Assembly: GCA_949841595.1 (NCBI GenBank)
Contig: CATKZB010000001.1
Coordinates: 62,001-126,000, forward strand
Source of the DNA: an uncultured Christensenella sp.
Lineage (GTDB): Bacteria > Bacillota > Clostridia > Christensenellales > UBA1242
DNA: 64,000 bases
Reading direction: 5' to 3'
Position numbers and translations under genes: made by a program
The notes under the pieces: generated by a model
Told to the model about the DNA's origin: nothing
The model's database searches: none
What the model saw: the letters and a program-made list of their open reading frames with translations, nothing else
Shown: positions 35,415-44,437 of the stretch, in pieces
How the letters are laid out: every line of letters starts with the position of its first letter
Position numbering within the stretch: the stretch's first letter is position 1

Positions 35415-35769
35415 CTTGTGTCTCCTCTGCAGGAATATTGAGATTTCTCAAAATCTCTTCAACTCTTATTGCACTCATTGTGCTTTTGTCAACAACAAAA
35501 TTGATTTTGGGAATAAAAGGCATATCCACCATTTTTGCAAGTTCTCTTTTGATGTATCCTTCACTCTTTTGCAAAACTCTTGTGACATTTGAAACGTCAT
35601 TAATATCCAAAACACTCACTTTTGCTTTGCAATATTTGAAATCTGGCGTTACATTAACTTCAGTTATGCTCACAATTTTATCAAGCCTTGGATCATTCAT
35701 TTTGTTTTTAATTATTTCAACCAAACACTTTTGAATTTCACTGTTTGCTCTTTCAATACGATTTGACAT
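35395..35769 (-). CDS. rbfA: Ribosome-binding factor A
   Basis: RbfA is a 30S assembly and cold-shock factor. The 124-residue KH-like protein shows RIERANSEIQKCLVEII, ITEVNVTPDFKYCKAKVSV and PKINFVVDKS. The C-terminal end is acidic. It follows infB by 46 nt and overlaps nrnA. ylxP, often found between infB and rbfA, is absent. Confidence 0.95.
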   Translation of the reverse strand: MSNRIERANSEIQKCLVEIIKNKMNDPRLDKIVSITEVNVTPDFKYCKAKVSVLDINDVSNVTRVLQKSEGYIKRELAKMVDMPFIPKINFVVDKSTMSAIRVEEILRNLNIPAEETQDGDDDL

Positions 35770-35815
35770 AAAAATCTCCTTTTTTTATTATAAAGCGAAT
35801 AAAAGAGATTATCAA

Positions 35816-38362
35816 CTAATCTCTTTTAACTTCTTGCTTCAAATAACATTCCAAAATATCTCCTTCTTGGAAATCGATATTATCTTTAAGTTTAATACCA
35901 CATTCAAAGCCTTTTGCAACTTCACTCTTTTCGTCTTTAACAATCTTCAAAGAATCCACTGTGCTTTCGCCAACGAGTTCTTCTCCACGTTTAATTTTGG
36001 CAATTGCATTTCTTTGAATCTTTCCGTCAAGCACATAACTTCCTGCAACTTTTCCTGCAGAAGAAAGCTTAAACACAACTCTTATTTCTGCACTTCCAAT
36101 ATATTTTTCTTCATACTTAATTGCCATCATTCCCTTAGAAAGACGAGTTACTTGATCGACAATCTCATAAATAATTCTTGATTCAATCAATTGAACTTTC
36201 AAACTATCCACCATTTGCATAGTTTTGTTTGGTGTTTTGATATTAAATGCAATGATTGTTGATCCAGTTGTTTGAGCAAGCAAGACGTCGCTTTCTGTGA
36301 TTGCACCTGCAGCACTATGAATGCAAACAACCTTAACTTCTTCATTTCTGATTGCTTCCAATGAAGCTTTAAGAGCCTCAACAGAGCCTTGAGTATCTGC
36401 TTTGATGATAACATTCAAACTCTTCAAATTGCCTTCATGAACACGACTCATAAAGTCATCAGCACTCACACCAGAAGTGTGTTTAGCTCTTTCTTGTTTA
36501 ATCTTGTTGATTCTTTCGTTGATAACCTGTTTAGACAAACTTTCTTCAACAGCATAAACAGCATCACCAGAATTTGGGACATCATTGAATCCCATAACAG
36601 CAACTGGTGTTGATGGAGCAGCTTTTTTGACAGGTTTTCCATTTTCATCAAACATTGCTTTAACTTTTCCGTAAGTGATACCAGACATAATTGAATCACC
36701 TATTTTCAAAGTTCCGTTTTGAACAAGCACTGTTGCAACAGCACCACGATTCTTGTCAAGTTCAGCTTCAATAACTGTACCTGTTGCCATTTTGTTTGGA
36801 TTTGCTTTCAAATCTTCAACTTCAGCAACAAGCAAAATCATTTTCTTGAGTTCGTCCATACCCATTCCTGTTTTAGCTGAAATAGGCACACAAATCGCAT
36901 CTCCACCCCATTCTTCTGGCAGAATATCATATTCTGTGAGTTGTTGTTTAACTTTATCTGCATTTGCTTCAGGTTTATCCATTTTGTTGATAGCTACAAT
37001 CATAGGAACTTTTGCAGCCTTAATGTGATTTATTGCTTCAACAGTTTGAGGCATAATTCCATCATCAGCAGCAACAACCAAAATTGCAATATCAGTAACT
37101 TCAGCTCCCCTTGCTCTCATAGATGTGAAAGCAGCATGACCTGGAGTGTCAATAAATGTGATTTTTTCACCATTAAATGAAATTTGATAAGCACCAATCT
37201 TTTGAGTGATTCCACCAGCTTCGCCAAGGACTACGTTTGTTTTTCTGAATGCATCAAGAAGAGATGTTTTACCATGATCAACATGTCCCATAACTGTGAC
37301 AACAGGTGGTCTTTTAACCAAATCTTTATCGTCATCAGTTTCACTTGATTTGTCCATAAGTTTTTCTTCATAAGTTTTATCAAGCTTAAGTTCAAGTGTA
37401 ACACCCAATTCGCTAGCAACCAATTCACAAGTATCAAAATCAATAGAGCTGTTTATTGTTGCCATAACTCCGAGCAACATCATTTTCTTAACAATTTCTG
37501 TGACAGGTTTTCCAATCTTTTCACTGAGCTCTTTCACAGTGATTTCTCTTGATGTCAAAACTGCATGAGTCACTTGTGGAGCAACCTTAACTTCAACTTC
37601 TTTTTTCTTCTTTATAAGTTTTCTTGAACCCATTGTGGTTTCTTCAAAACCTTCTTCATCCATAACATAGATATTATTTTGTTTTGAAGAAGTCGCACGT
37701 GCTCTTGCAGAAACTTTTTTAGCTTCATCAATATTTCTTCTTTGTTTGTTTTTGTTTCCAAAATTTCTTTCTGGCTGAGCCAAAACAGCACTGCTTTCTG
37801 TTGGCTGTGGAGCAAAAGATTTGAAACCATTTGCTCTCGTTGAAACAAACGAATTGTTTTTGTTTCTGTTTTGTCCATTCTGATTCTGTCCATTTTTGTT
37901 GAATTGACTGTTGTTGTTTCTGCCATTCAAACCAGCACCAGCATTTCTTTGTTGAAATTTGTTGTTTCCGTTTTGATTGTTTTGTCTGAAATTATTTTGG
38001 TTGTTGTTTCTCTGACCAAAATTCTTTCCATTTTGATTGTCAAATTTACGGAAATTGTTGTTTTGATTGTTTCCTTGAGAGAATATTTGTTTCTTAGGTT
38101 CTTCAACTTTTTCTTGCTCAGAAACAGAAACTTCAGCTTCTTTTTTCAAAACTTCAGTTTCTTTTGCTTTTTGCAACTCAGCATTCTTTCTCTCTTCCTC
38201 TTTTTGCTTTGCAAGAATCTTGTTTTTTTGTTCTTGCACCATTTTAGAGAAATTATCTATATCAGCTTTCGATTGTTTAATAGACAACAATAAATCTTGC
38301 AAAGATCCATCTCTTTGAATGTTGTTTATTGTTTTAAGCGCATTAAGTTGTTGTGTAGCCAA
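35816..38362 (-). CDS. infB: Translation initiation factor IF-2
   Basis: IF-2 delivers fMet-tRNA to the 30S subunit. The 848-residue protein has an N-terminal helical segment (1-90), a low-complexity Asn/Gln/Gly-rich region (about 95-185), an IF2_N-like helix near 270, then the G domain with GHVDHGKTS (G1), DTPGHAAF (G3) and NKMDKP (G4). Domains II-IV follow, with TKVTRLSKGMM-like segments near the end (VTRLSKGMMAIKYEE). The low-complexity spacer is longer and more Asn-rich than in most relatives. It lies between ylxQ and rbfA. Confidence 0.96.
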   Translation of the reverse strand: MATQQLNALKTINNIQRDGSLQDLLLSIKQSKADIDNFSKMVQEQKNKILAKQKEEERKNAELQKAKETEVLKKEAEVSVSEQEKVEEPKKQIFSQGNNQNNNFRKFDNQNGKNFGQRNNNQNNFRQNNQNGNNKFQQRNAGAGLNGRNNNSQFNKNGQNQNGQNRNKNNSFVSTRANGFKSFAPQPTESSAVLAQPERNFGNKNKQRRNIDEAKKVSARARATSSKQNNIYVMDEEGFEETTMGSRKLIKKKKEVEVKVAPQVTHAVLTSREITVKELSEKIGKPVTEIVKKMMLLGVMATINSSIDFDTCELVASELGVTLELKLDKTYEEKLMDKSSETDDDKDLVKRPPVVTVMGHVDHGKTSLLDAFRKTNVVLGEAGGITQKIGAYQISFNGEKITFIDTPGHAAFTSMRARGAEVTDIAILVVAADDGIMPQTVEAINHIKAAKVPMIVAINKMDKPEANADKVKQQLTEYDILPEEWGGDAICVPISAKTGMGMDELKKMILLVAEVEDLKANPNKMATGTVIEAELDKNRGAVATVLVQNGTLKIGDSIMSGITYGKVKAMFDENGKPVKKAAPSTPVAVMGFNDVPNSGDAVYAVEESLSKQVINERINKIKQERAKHTSGVSADDFMSRVHEGNLKSLNVIIKADTQGSVEALKASLEAIRNEEVKVVCIHSAAGAITESDVLLAQTTGSTIIAFNIKTPNKTMQMVDSLKVQLIESRIIYEIVDQVTRLSKGMMAIKYEEKYIGSAEIRVVFKLSSAGKVAGSYVLDGKIQRNAIAKIKRGEELVGESTVDSLKIVKDEKSEVAKGFECGIKLKDNIDFQEGDILECYLKQEVKRD

Positions 38363-38363
38363 A

Positions 38364-38663
38364 TTATTCTCCTTTTAAACATACCAATATGTTTTCGCTC
38401 ATAGCTTTGTTTTTCAAGCCTATAGCCTTACAATTTTCAATAGACATTATTTCGTTCAAGTTTTCCACTTCAAGCAATGGAATCTCTTTTTTATTTGACA
38501 AAAACTTCATTTCTCTCAAAAGAGAATTCCCTGCTGTCTTGTCCACCAAAAGTAAATACAACTTTTTCTGATAATCCATTAAATTGTCTTTACCAATTAT
38601 GACATATCCAGCTTTTCTTGCAATTGAAATCAATCCGTTAATCTTTGTCAATCTCTTCTCCAA
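38364..38663 (-). CDS. ylxQ: L7Ae-family ribosomal/RNA-binding protein YlxQ
   Basis: The 99-residue protein fits the L7Ae/L30e/S12e fold: ISIARKAGYVIIGKDN at the N-terminus, LYLLLVDKTAGNS in the middle and NCKAIGLKNKAMSENIL near the C-terminus. Family members bind kink-turn RNA. It overlaps ylxR by 26 nt and ends just before infB, the conserved order. Confidence 0.9.
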   Translation of the reverse strand: MEKRLTKINGLISIARKAGYVIIGKDNLMDYQKKLYLLLVDKTAGNSLLREMKFLSNKKEIPLLEVENLNEIMSIENCKAIGLKNKAMSENILVCLKGE

Positions 38664-38907
38664 TCATTTGATAAACACTTTGTGGAACTTCACATTTAAA
38701 AGCTTTGTTCAATGACTTTTGTTTGCAAAGTTTTTCAAAACATTCTTTGGATTTGCAAACATAAGCACCTCGCCCATTTGCCTTTCCAGTTTTGTCAACA
38801 AAAATGTTTCCTTCTTTGTTTTTAACAATTCTAAGCAATGTTTTTTTGTCGCTTTGACCACGACAAACAACACACATTCTTATCTTTTCTTTTGGTTTAT
38901 TTTGCAT
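38638..38907 (-). CDS. ylxR: YlxR-family RNA-binding protein (RnpM)
   Basis: The 89-residue protein has IRMCVVCRGQSDKKTLLRIV and GRGAYVCKSKECFE, the family's Cys-containing signatures. Relatives bind RNase P RNA and other RNAs. The gene sits between nusA and ylxQ, with a 26-nt overlap to the latter. Confidence 0.94.
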   Translation of the reverse strand: MQNKPKEKIRMCVVCRGQSDKKTLLRIVKNKEGNIFVDKTGKANGRGAYVCKSKECFEKLCKQKSLNKAFKCEVPQSVYQMIGEEIDKD

Positions 38908-38923
38908 ATATAAACCCCTTTAA

Positions 38924-40093
38924 TTAAATTTCTGGAAATTCATCACCGTCAATGGTTTCAAGTTCTTCCAAGTCATCCATCGAGTCAAAAGAATCTTCAT
39001 CAGAAAGTTCTGTAAGTTCGTATTCAACATCTTCTGTTTCAGCTTTTGCAGGTTTAAGATAACTTTCTGGCTTAACATCAATTTTCCAACCAGTAAGTTT
39101 TGCTGCCAATCTGACATTTTGACCTGCTTTTCCAATAGCCAAAGACAATTTATCATCAGGCACAATAACTTGAGACATGTTCAAACTGTCGTTGGTTTCA
39201 ACAGAAAGCACTTTTGCTGGACTTAATGCTCTTGCAATATATTCAAGTGGATCATCAGAATATTCAACAAGATCAATCTTTTCACCATTCAATTCATTGA
39301 CAATAGTGTTGATTCTTGTTCCTCTGTTTCCCACACAAGCACCCACAGCATCAACATTTGGTCTGTCTGTGTAAACAGCAACTTTTGCTCTGTTTCCTGC
39401 GTCACGAGCAATGTTTTTTATTTTAACTTCTCCACTGGCAATTTCTGGAATTTCCAATTCAAACAATTTTCTGATAAATCCGATATTGCTTCTTGAAACT
39501 TGAATTTGAGGTCCTTTGAAAGAATCTTTAATCTTTTTCACATAAACCTTAACTCTGTCACCTACATTAAATTTATCGCCAGGAATTTGGTCGTTTTTCA
39601 TCATAACGCCTTCAGTGTGAGTTCCTGCAATTTGAACATAAACATTGTCTCCGTCAACACGTTTAACTATAGTTGTCAAAAGTTCATCTTCTTTTTCAGA
39701 GAGTTCACTGACAGCATTTTGTCTTTCCATTTCTCTCAATTTTTGCATAACAACTTGCTTTGCTGTTTGTGCAGCAATTCTTCCAAAGTCTTTTGTTGTT
39801 TCTTCAACAGCAACAATATCTCCCACTTTGTAAGACTTTTTTAATGTTCTTGCTTCAGCCAAAGAAATTTCCTTGTCTGGATCTTCAACTTCTTGAGCAA
39901 CAGTCTTGTAAGAATAAATTCTGATTGTGTTGCGTTCTGGATAAAGTTTAACCATAGCTGATTTTGCTTCTCCATACATTTTCTTGTATGCAGATGTAAG
40001 AGCTGCTTCAAGAGTTTGAATAAATGTTTCCTTGTCTATTTTTCTTTCTGTTTCAAGTTCGTCAAGTGCCTTGAAAAAATCTTTATTAACCAT
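38924..40093 (-). CDS. nusA: Transcription elongation/termination factor NusA
   Basis: NusA binds RNA polymerase and nascent RNA. The 389-residue protein has an N-terminal domain ending near 130, the S1 domain (about 135-200, TTIVKRVDGDNVYVQIAGT), and KH1 and KH2 with CVGNRGTRINTI and LAIGKAGQNVRLAAKLTGW. A short acidic tail (about 350-389) follows. No C-terminal AR repeats are present, as usual for Bacillota. It follows rimP by 14 nt. Confidence 0.97.
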   Translation of the reverse strand: MVNKDFFKALDELETERKIDKETFIQTLEAALTSAYKKMYGEAKSAMVKLYPERNTIRIYSYKTVAQEVEDPDKEISLAEARTLKKSYKVGDIVAVEETTKDFGRIAAQTAKQVVMQKLREMERQNAVSELSEKEDELLTTIVKRVDGDNVYVQIAGTHTEGVMMKNDQIPGDKFNVGDRVKVYVKKIKDSFKGPQIQVSRSNIGFIRKLFELEIPEIASGEVKIKNIARDAGNRAKVAVYTDRPNVDAVGACVGNRGTRINTIVNELNGEKIDLVEYSDDPLEYIARALSPAKVLSVETNDSLNMSQVIVPDDKLSLAIGKAGQNVRLAAKLTGWKIDVKPESYLKPAKAETEDVEYELTELSDEDSFDSMDDLEELETIDGDEFPEI

Positions 40094-40107
40094 TTTTTGA
40101 TTTCTCC

Positions 40108-40566
40108 TTAAAATTTTATTACCAGTTTTATAGATGCAATTTTTTCTCTGTCAAAAATCTGCGTTCCGTCTTCATATTGCAAGGTCACAGTTTTTTCATC
40201 AAAAGTTTTTAAAATTCCCGTAAACGCTTTCTTGCCACCTATTTTTGCAAACAAATTTAAATCAACTTCATTTCCAAGATTTCTCTTTAAGTCTCTGTCT
40301 GTTTTAAGTGGTCTATCCAAACCCGGTGAACTTACAACCAATGTATAAGGTTTGTCATCAGTTGGATTGAGTTCGTCCAAAATAGGGTCAATTTTTTTGT
40401 TTACAATTTCACAATCGTCAATACTTACGCCATCTTCTTTGTCTATTGTAAAAATCAAACTCATGCCACCATTTTCTTTTTCAAAACTCACTTCTAAAAG
40501 TTCATAGCCCATTTCTTCAATCACAGGTTTAAGTTTTTCTTCGCAAATTTGTTTAACTTTTGCCAA
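40108..40566 (-). CDS. rimP: Ribosome maturation factor RimP
   Basis: RimP assists 30S maturation and is usually the first gene of the nusA-infB operon. The 152-residue protein has EEMGYELLEVSFEKENGG, SPGLDRPLKTDRDLKR and a C-terminal Sm-like half. The start has GGAGGTGCG upstream and lies after a strong leader hairpin. The operon is rimP-nusA-ylxR-ylxQ-infB-rbfA-nrnA-truB. Confidence 0.96.
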   Translation of the reverse strand: MAKVKQICEEKLKPVIEEMGYELLEVSFEKENGGMSLIFTIDKEDGVSIDDCEIVNKKIDPILDELNPTDDKPYTLVVSSPGLDRPLKTDRDLKRNLGNEVDLNLFAKIGGKKAFTGILKTFDEKTVTLQYEDGTQIFDREKIASIKLVIKF

Positions 40567-40589
40567 ATCGCACCTCCAAAATGTTCACT

Positions 40590-40622
40590 TAACACAAGGA
40601 GTGAGCAAACGAATTTGCCCAC
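40590..40622 (-). promoter_or_regulatory. Leader hairpin of the rimP-nusA operon
   Basis: On the minus strand a stem GGAGTGGGCAAA pairs with TTTGCTCACTCC around a TTCG loop, with one G-T wobble. It lies about 30 nt upstream of rimP and no T-run follows, so it is a leader structure and not an intrinsic terminator. Similar GAGTGGG hairpins are often seen upstream of rimP (from memory). Confidence 0.75.
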
Positions 40623-40641
40623 TCCCTGTCAAGATATAAAT

Positions 40642-40670
40642 ATTATAACCCAAAAATATATAAAAAGCAA
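40642..40670 (-). promoter_or_regulatory. Promoter of the rimP-nusA-infB operon
   Basis: On the minus strand TTGCTT (40670-40665) and TATAAT (40647-40642) are 17 nt apart, upstream of the leader hairpin. Confidence 0.78.
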
Positions 40671-40718
40671 GATAATTTAATATAAAAAATAATATTTTTA
40701 TAATAAACAGCAAAAAAT

Positions 40719-42263
40719 TTATGTTTTGAGATTTTTTTCACTCAATTTAAGTAAAACTTGTGCTGTTGCATAGGCATCATTCCATGCCCTGTGTGCACCT
40801 TCCAAGGTAAGTCCCAAAGCTTTAACAACAGTTCCAAGGTTAAATCTTGTGATTTTAAGCCTTGATGTCCTTGCCAAATTCAAAGTGTCAATAGTTGGAT
40901 TTTCAAACACAAGGCCAGCATTTTCAGCTTCTCTTCTGATAAATTTGATATCAAAGCCAATCAAGTTATGCCCACAAAGTGTGCAACCTTTGGTAAATTC
41001 ATAAAATTCTTTAATGACAAGTTCAATTGGTGGTGCATTTTCAACCATCTCTGGGGTTATCCCCGTCAAATCAACAACTTCATAAGGAATCTGCTTTGTT
41101 GGCTTAACAAAGGTTGAAAATTTCTCGATGATATTTCCATCCTCAACTTTAACAGCACCCAGTTCAATGATTTGATCTGTTTCAGAATCAAGCCCTGTAG
41201 TTTCAATATCAAACACAACAATAGTTTTGCCCATAACACGATCGGTGTATTTTCCTTTTTGTTCAAACATGCTGTCCTGAGAAAGAGCAGTAAGTTTTTC
41301 AATTTGAACAACAGGTCCATCTGAAAAAACCGATTTCTTTTCAACAACTTCTTCTTTTTCTGTTTTGCTTGCAAGGGCAAGTTTATCGACATAAAGGCAA
41401 AGTCTGTTCAATTGGTTGAGTCTCACATCTCCATGAAGTAAAACATACATATATTCTTCCAAAGCATCCATGTCAGCCTCATTGCGTTTTGGACAAAAAT
41501 AAACACAGTCAATTTTACCTTTTTCGTCAGATATTTGAAAGTTATAAAAAGCCTTCGATTGACCTGCATATTTGCCAGTTTTTCTTATAAAATCCTTTCG
41601 CTCAATTTTAGAAATAAATCCTGCAACAATAACAGAATTTTTTGGCTGTTTGATGAAAGACAAATATTCTGGCTTAGGTGTTATATCTTTTCCTATCACT
41701 TCTTTAACGATTTCAACATTGTATCTTTGAACCGGTTTGTATGCAGTTTTCATCTGCACATTTTCGATATCAACTTCGTCAATTATTTCCTTTTTTTCTG
41801 TCAAATTGATAACAAAATCAACCAAAAAATTATCTTTCAAATATTTTGATAATTCCCCAGAGATTTTATGTTCAGCAAAAAATGTTGTCATTCTTGAACT
41901 TAATTCAATGTTCAACAAAACATCAATTGGAGTAATTTCAATATTAAAATTTTCGTCAGTCAAATATGTAGTCACAATTTTATATTTTTTATCAAAAAAT
42001 GAGTGAATTGCTTTCAAAATCAAACGAGATTCCAAAAACACTCTCATAAATTTGACTTTCAAATCAACTTTCTCCAGTTGCAAAATTTCTGCAAGCCAAT
42101 CAACTATCTCTTTCTTTTGTTTGTCAGACAATTCTTCAGTTGTTGAAGGATACAAAAAAGTTATGGTGCAAACGCCTTCTCGTTTTTTCACCACAACTTC
42201 TTTAAGTTGAAGGTTTGCATATTTTTCGCCAAAAGCTGAATGAAATTCTTGCTCAAAGTTCAT
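40719..42263 (-). CDS. PolC-derived protein: N-terminal and OB domains plus DEDDh exonuclease, no polymerase
   Basis: The 514-residue protein matches the front part of PolC, the main replicative polymerase of Bacillota. A PolC-type N-terminal domain (about 1-185) is followed by an OB fold (about 210-310, VIVAGFISKIERKDF) and a proofreading exonuclease (about 345-512). Exo motifs are intact: FDIETTGLD (Asp352, Glu354), GHNLIGFDIKF (Asp438) and AHRAWNDAYAT (His491, Asp496). The PHP domain that normally flanks the exonuclease is missing, and nothing follows it: no polymerase, no fingers. The gene occupies the usual polC position between rseP and rimP. It could act as a separate proofreading subunit or in repair; the function is inferred. 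Confidence 0.82.
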   Translation of the reverse strand: MNFEQEFHSAFGEKYANLQLKEVVVKKREGVCTITFLYPSTTEELSDKQKKEIVDWLAEILQLEKVDLKVKFMRVFLESRLILKAIHSFFDKKYKIVTTYLTDENFNIEITPIDVLLNIELSSRMTTFFAEHKISGELSKYLKDNFLVDFVINLTEKKEIIDEVDIENVQMKTAYKPVQRYNVEIVKEVIGKDITPKPEYLSFIKQPKNSVIVAGFISKIERKDFIRKTGKYAGQSKAFYNFQISDEKGKIDCVYFCPKRNEADMDALEEYMYVLLHGDVRLNQLNRLCLYVDKLALASKTEKEEVVEKKSVFSDGPVVQIEKLTALSQDSMFEQKGKYTDRVMGKTIVVFDIETTGLDSETDQIIELGAVKVEDGNIIEKFSTFVKPTKQIPYEVVDLTGITPEMVENAPPIELVIKEFYEFTKGCTLCGHNLIGFDIKFIRREAENAGLVFENPTIDTLNLARTSRLKITRFNLGTVVKALGLTLEGAHRAWNDAYATAQVLLKLSEKNLKT

Positions 42264-42307
42264 ACAAACATTCTAATTTAATTTAAAAATTTTGTCAAGT
42301 GTTTGAT

Positions 42308-43432
42308 CTAAAGCACAAAGTGCAAAATATCCACAATGATTACAAATCCAAACAAAATGCATAACCCTACAAAATGAATCATGCTTTCCACTTTTCTGTT
42401 GATAGGTTTCCCTCTTATCCATTCAATGACCGTGAACAACACATGAGATCCGTCCAATGCAGGAATTGGAAGCAAGTTGAACACAGCCAAATTGGCTGCA
42501 ATCAGTGGAATGAAAACCAAAAGATAAGACAAACTTTGTGATGCATAAGTTGCAATGGTTGAAATCGTGGCAACTGTCCCACCCATTTCTGAAATTGGAA
42601 TTTGGAAAGTGATAAGCATCCAAAGACTTTTCAAAACAACCCAAGCAAAACCAAAAGCCATTTCAAATGAACGACAAAATCCTGACCATGCATCATAGAC
42701 ATAGGCCTTTGTGCAAGGAGTTTCGTCTTTTCCTGATTCAAGACCAACATAACAATTAAGCACTGTTTCGTCCTTGCTATTCTTCTCAAATTCTGGGTAA
42801 ACAACAATTGTTAAATCTTGAACTTGCCCATCTCTTGAAACTGTCATTGTAAAGGTATATTTTTCAACATCGTTGATATTTTCTTGCGTCAAATTGTTAT
42901 CTTCATAATATTTCTTCGCAAGTCCTCTTTGTTGATTAACTAATGTGACATAATTTTCACCAAAAGCAAAATCAATTTTTTGTCCTTCAACATGAGTGAT
43001 AACATCGCCCACTTGATAAGGGTTGACATGACTTGTTTGATCAAATCTCACAATCTGAGGCACATCATAACCTGTTGAGCAAAGAAGCACCCAAGAGAAA
43101 ATTATTGCAGTAATAAAGTTTGCAGTCACTCCTGCCAAAAAGACAATAATTCGTTTCCATGGTTTTTGATTGTTGAAAGCTGTAGGAGAGTTGGATTCTT
43201 CTTTATCATCATCTCCCTCAAATGCACAATAACCACCCAAAGGAAAAATACGGAAAGAAAATTTTTCTCCCGTCTTTTTATTTGTTTTTGAAAATATAGG
43301 AAAACCGAATCCTACTGAAAATTCTGTAATCTTAAATTTAAGAATTTTTCCTGCAATATAGTGACCAAATTCATGAATCAAAACCATGAACAGCAAAATC
43401 ACGATTGCAAGCAAAATATAAGCAACTATCAT
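42308..43432 (-). CDS. rseP: Site-2 intramembrane zinc metalloprotease RseP
   Basis: RseP/RasP-type proteases cut within membranes, for example anti-sigma factors and remnant signal peptides. The 374-residue protein has HEFGH (residues 20-24) in the first helix and the LDG motif PIPALDGSH near residue 321. A PDZ domain lies between (about 120-215). Four membrane helices are visible. It sits between cdsA and the PolC-derived gene; dxr, which often precedes rseP, is absent. Confidence 0.95.
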   Translation of the reverse strand: MIVAYILLAIVILLFMVLIHEFGHYIAGKILKFKITEFSVGFGFPIFSKTNKKTGEKFSFRIFPLGGYCAFEGDDDKEESNSPTAFNNQKPWKRIIVFLAGVTANFITAIIFSWVLLCSTGYDVPQIVRFDQTSHVNPYQVGDVITHVEGQKIDFAFGENYVTLVNQQRGLAKKYYEDNNLTQENINDVEKYTFTMTVSRDGQVQDLTIVVYPEFEKNSKDETVLNCYVGLESGKDETPCTKAYVYDAWSGFCRSFEMAFGFAWVVLKSLWMLITFQIPISEMGGTVATISTIATYASQSLSYLLVFIPLIAANLAVFNLLPIPALDGSHVLFTVIEWIRGKPINRKVESMIHFVGLCILFGFVIIVDILHFVL

Positions 43433-43468
43433 ATCTAAATTCCTTAAAATTCAATGTCGGCTCTTTAG

Positions 43469-44437
43469 TTAAATAGCAAAAATCCAAAATGCAAGCAAAA
43501 TATAAGGTGCAACAAAAATATGAGAATCAATTCTGTCTAAAAGTCCACCGTGTCCTGGCAAAAACTTTCCACTGTCACTGACACCTGCTCTTCTTTTGAT
43601 GATAGATTCAAACAAATCTCCACATTGAGAAACAACAGAACCAAACAAAACAATCAAAAGATATGCCCATATAGGGAAGATTTCCATAAAAGGCTTGAAA
43701 GATTCAACACAGCCAAAAATCAAGTAAACACAAGCACCAAACAAGACAGACCATAAAATACCACCAATTGAGCCAGAAATTGTTTTACCTGGGCTAATTT
43801 TTGGACAAAGTTTTTTCCCTCCAATCACAGATCCCGTAAGCATTGCGAAGGTATCTGTAAAAATAGGAATCAAGAATGCAGTAGCAAGCACAAAAACTGA
43901 AACATTGGTTTTGATATCAACCAATTTCCCAAGAGGGATATCATTAAAATGATTCACAAAAACAAAAAGCAAAAACACAAATGCAGGATAAACAAAACAA
44001 ATCAAAGTGTGCAAAGCCTTTTTTAAAGCAAATTTTGTGACAGACATATTGTTAACATTTCTGACGGTCATTTCGTGCAACACTGACTGTTTTTTTCTTA
44101 GAAGTCCAAAAATCAACGCCCCCAAAAATGCAACAATCATCAAAGCTACATCAATCAAAACTGTATACAAAATCCAGAAAATGTTGTTTGTGGCACTTGA
44201 ATAATAAACACCTATCAGATTTCCAGCAAGCAAAAATGATGGGAAAAACATTGCAAGTCCTTGATAATTATATAATCCAGTTTTTGCAAGCAATTTGGAC
44301 ATTTCATAACATGCTATGCTTGCCAAAATTCCAAAGAAAGCATCAAAGAAATAGTCACTTACATAGATTTTTAAAACAAACAAAATCACCAAAGCAAGAA
44401 CAATTCCGATTGACGAATATATTCTTTTTTTCATCAT
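43469..44437 (-). CDS. cdsA: Phosphatidate cytidylyltransferase CdsA
   Basis: CdsA makes CDP-diacylglycerol from phosphatidic acid and CTP, the branch point to membrane phospholipids. The 322-residue membrane protein has about eight helices. The signature near the C-terminus reads KRRAGVSDSGKFLPGHGGLL then DRID; the usual Lys-Asp before S/G is Ser-Asp here. KISPGKTISGSIGG is the other conserved segment. It overlaps uppS by 4 nt and precedes rseP by 36 nt. Confidence 0.95.
   Translation of the reverse strand: MMKKRIYSSIGIVLALVILFVLKIYVSDYFFDAFFGILASIACYEMSKLLAKTGLYNYQGLAMFFPSFLLAGNLIGVYYSSATNNIFWILYTVLIDVALMIVAFLGALIFGLLRKKQSVLHEMTVRNVNNMSVTKFALKKALHTLICFVYPAFVFLLFVFVNHFNDIPLGKLVDIKTNVSVFVLATAFLIPIFTDTFAMLTGSVIGGKKLCPKISPGKTISGSIGGILWSVLFGACVYLIFGCVESFKPFMEIFPIWAYLLIVLFGSVVSQCGDLFESIIKRRAGVSDSGKFLPGHGGLLDRIDSHIFVAPYILLAFWIFAI

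Noticed and set aside
37231..37926. Open frames of 70 and 104 codons within infB on the minus strand
   Set aside because: They are out-of-frame shadows of the IF-2 gene, with no translation signals.
40567..40718. Possible remnants of a PolC polymerase domain
   Set aside because: The region holds the rimP promoter and leader hairpin and has no open frame with polymerase motifs.
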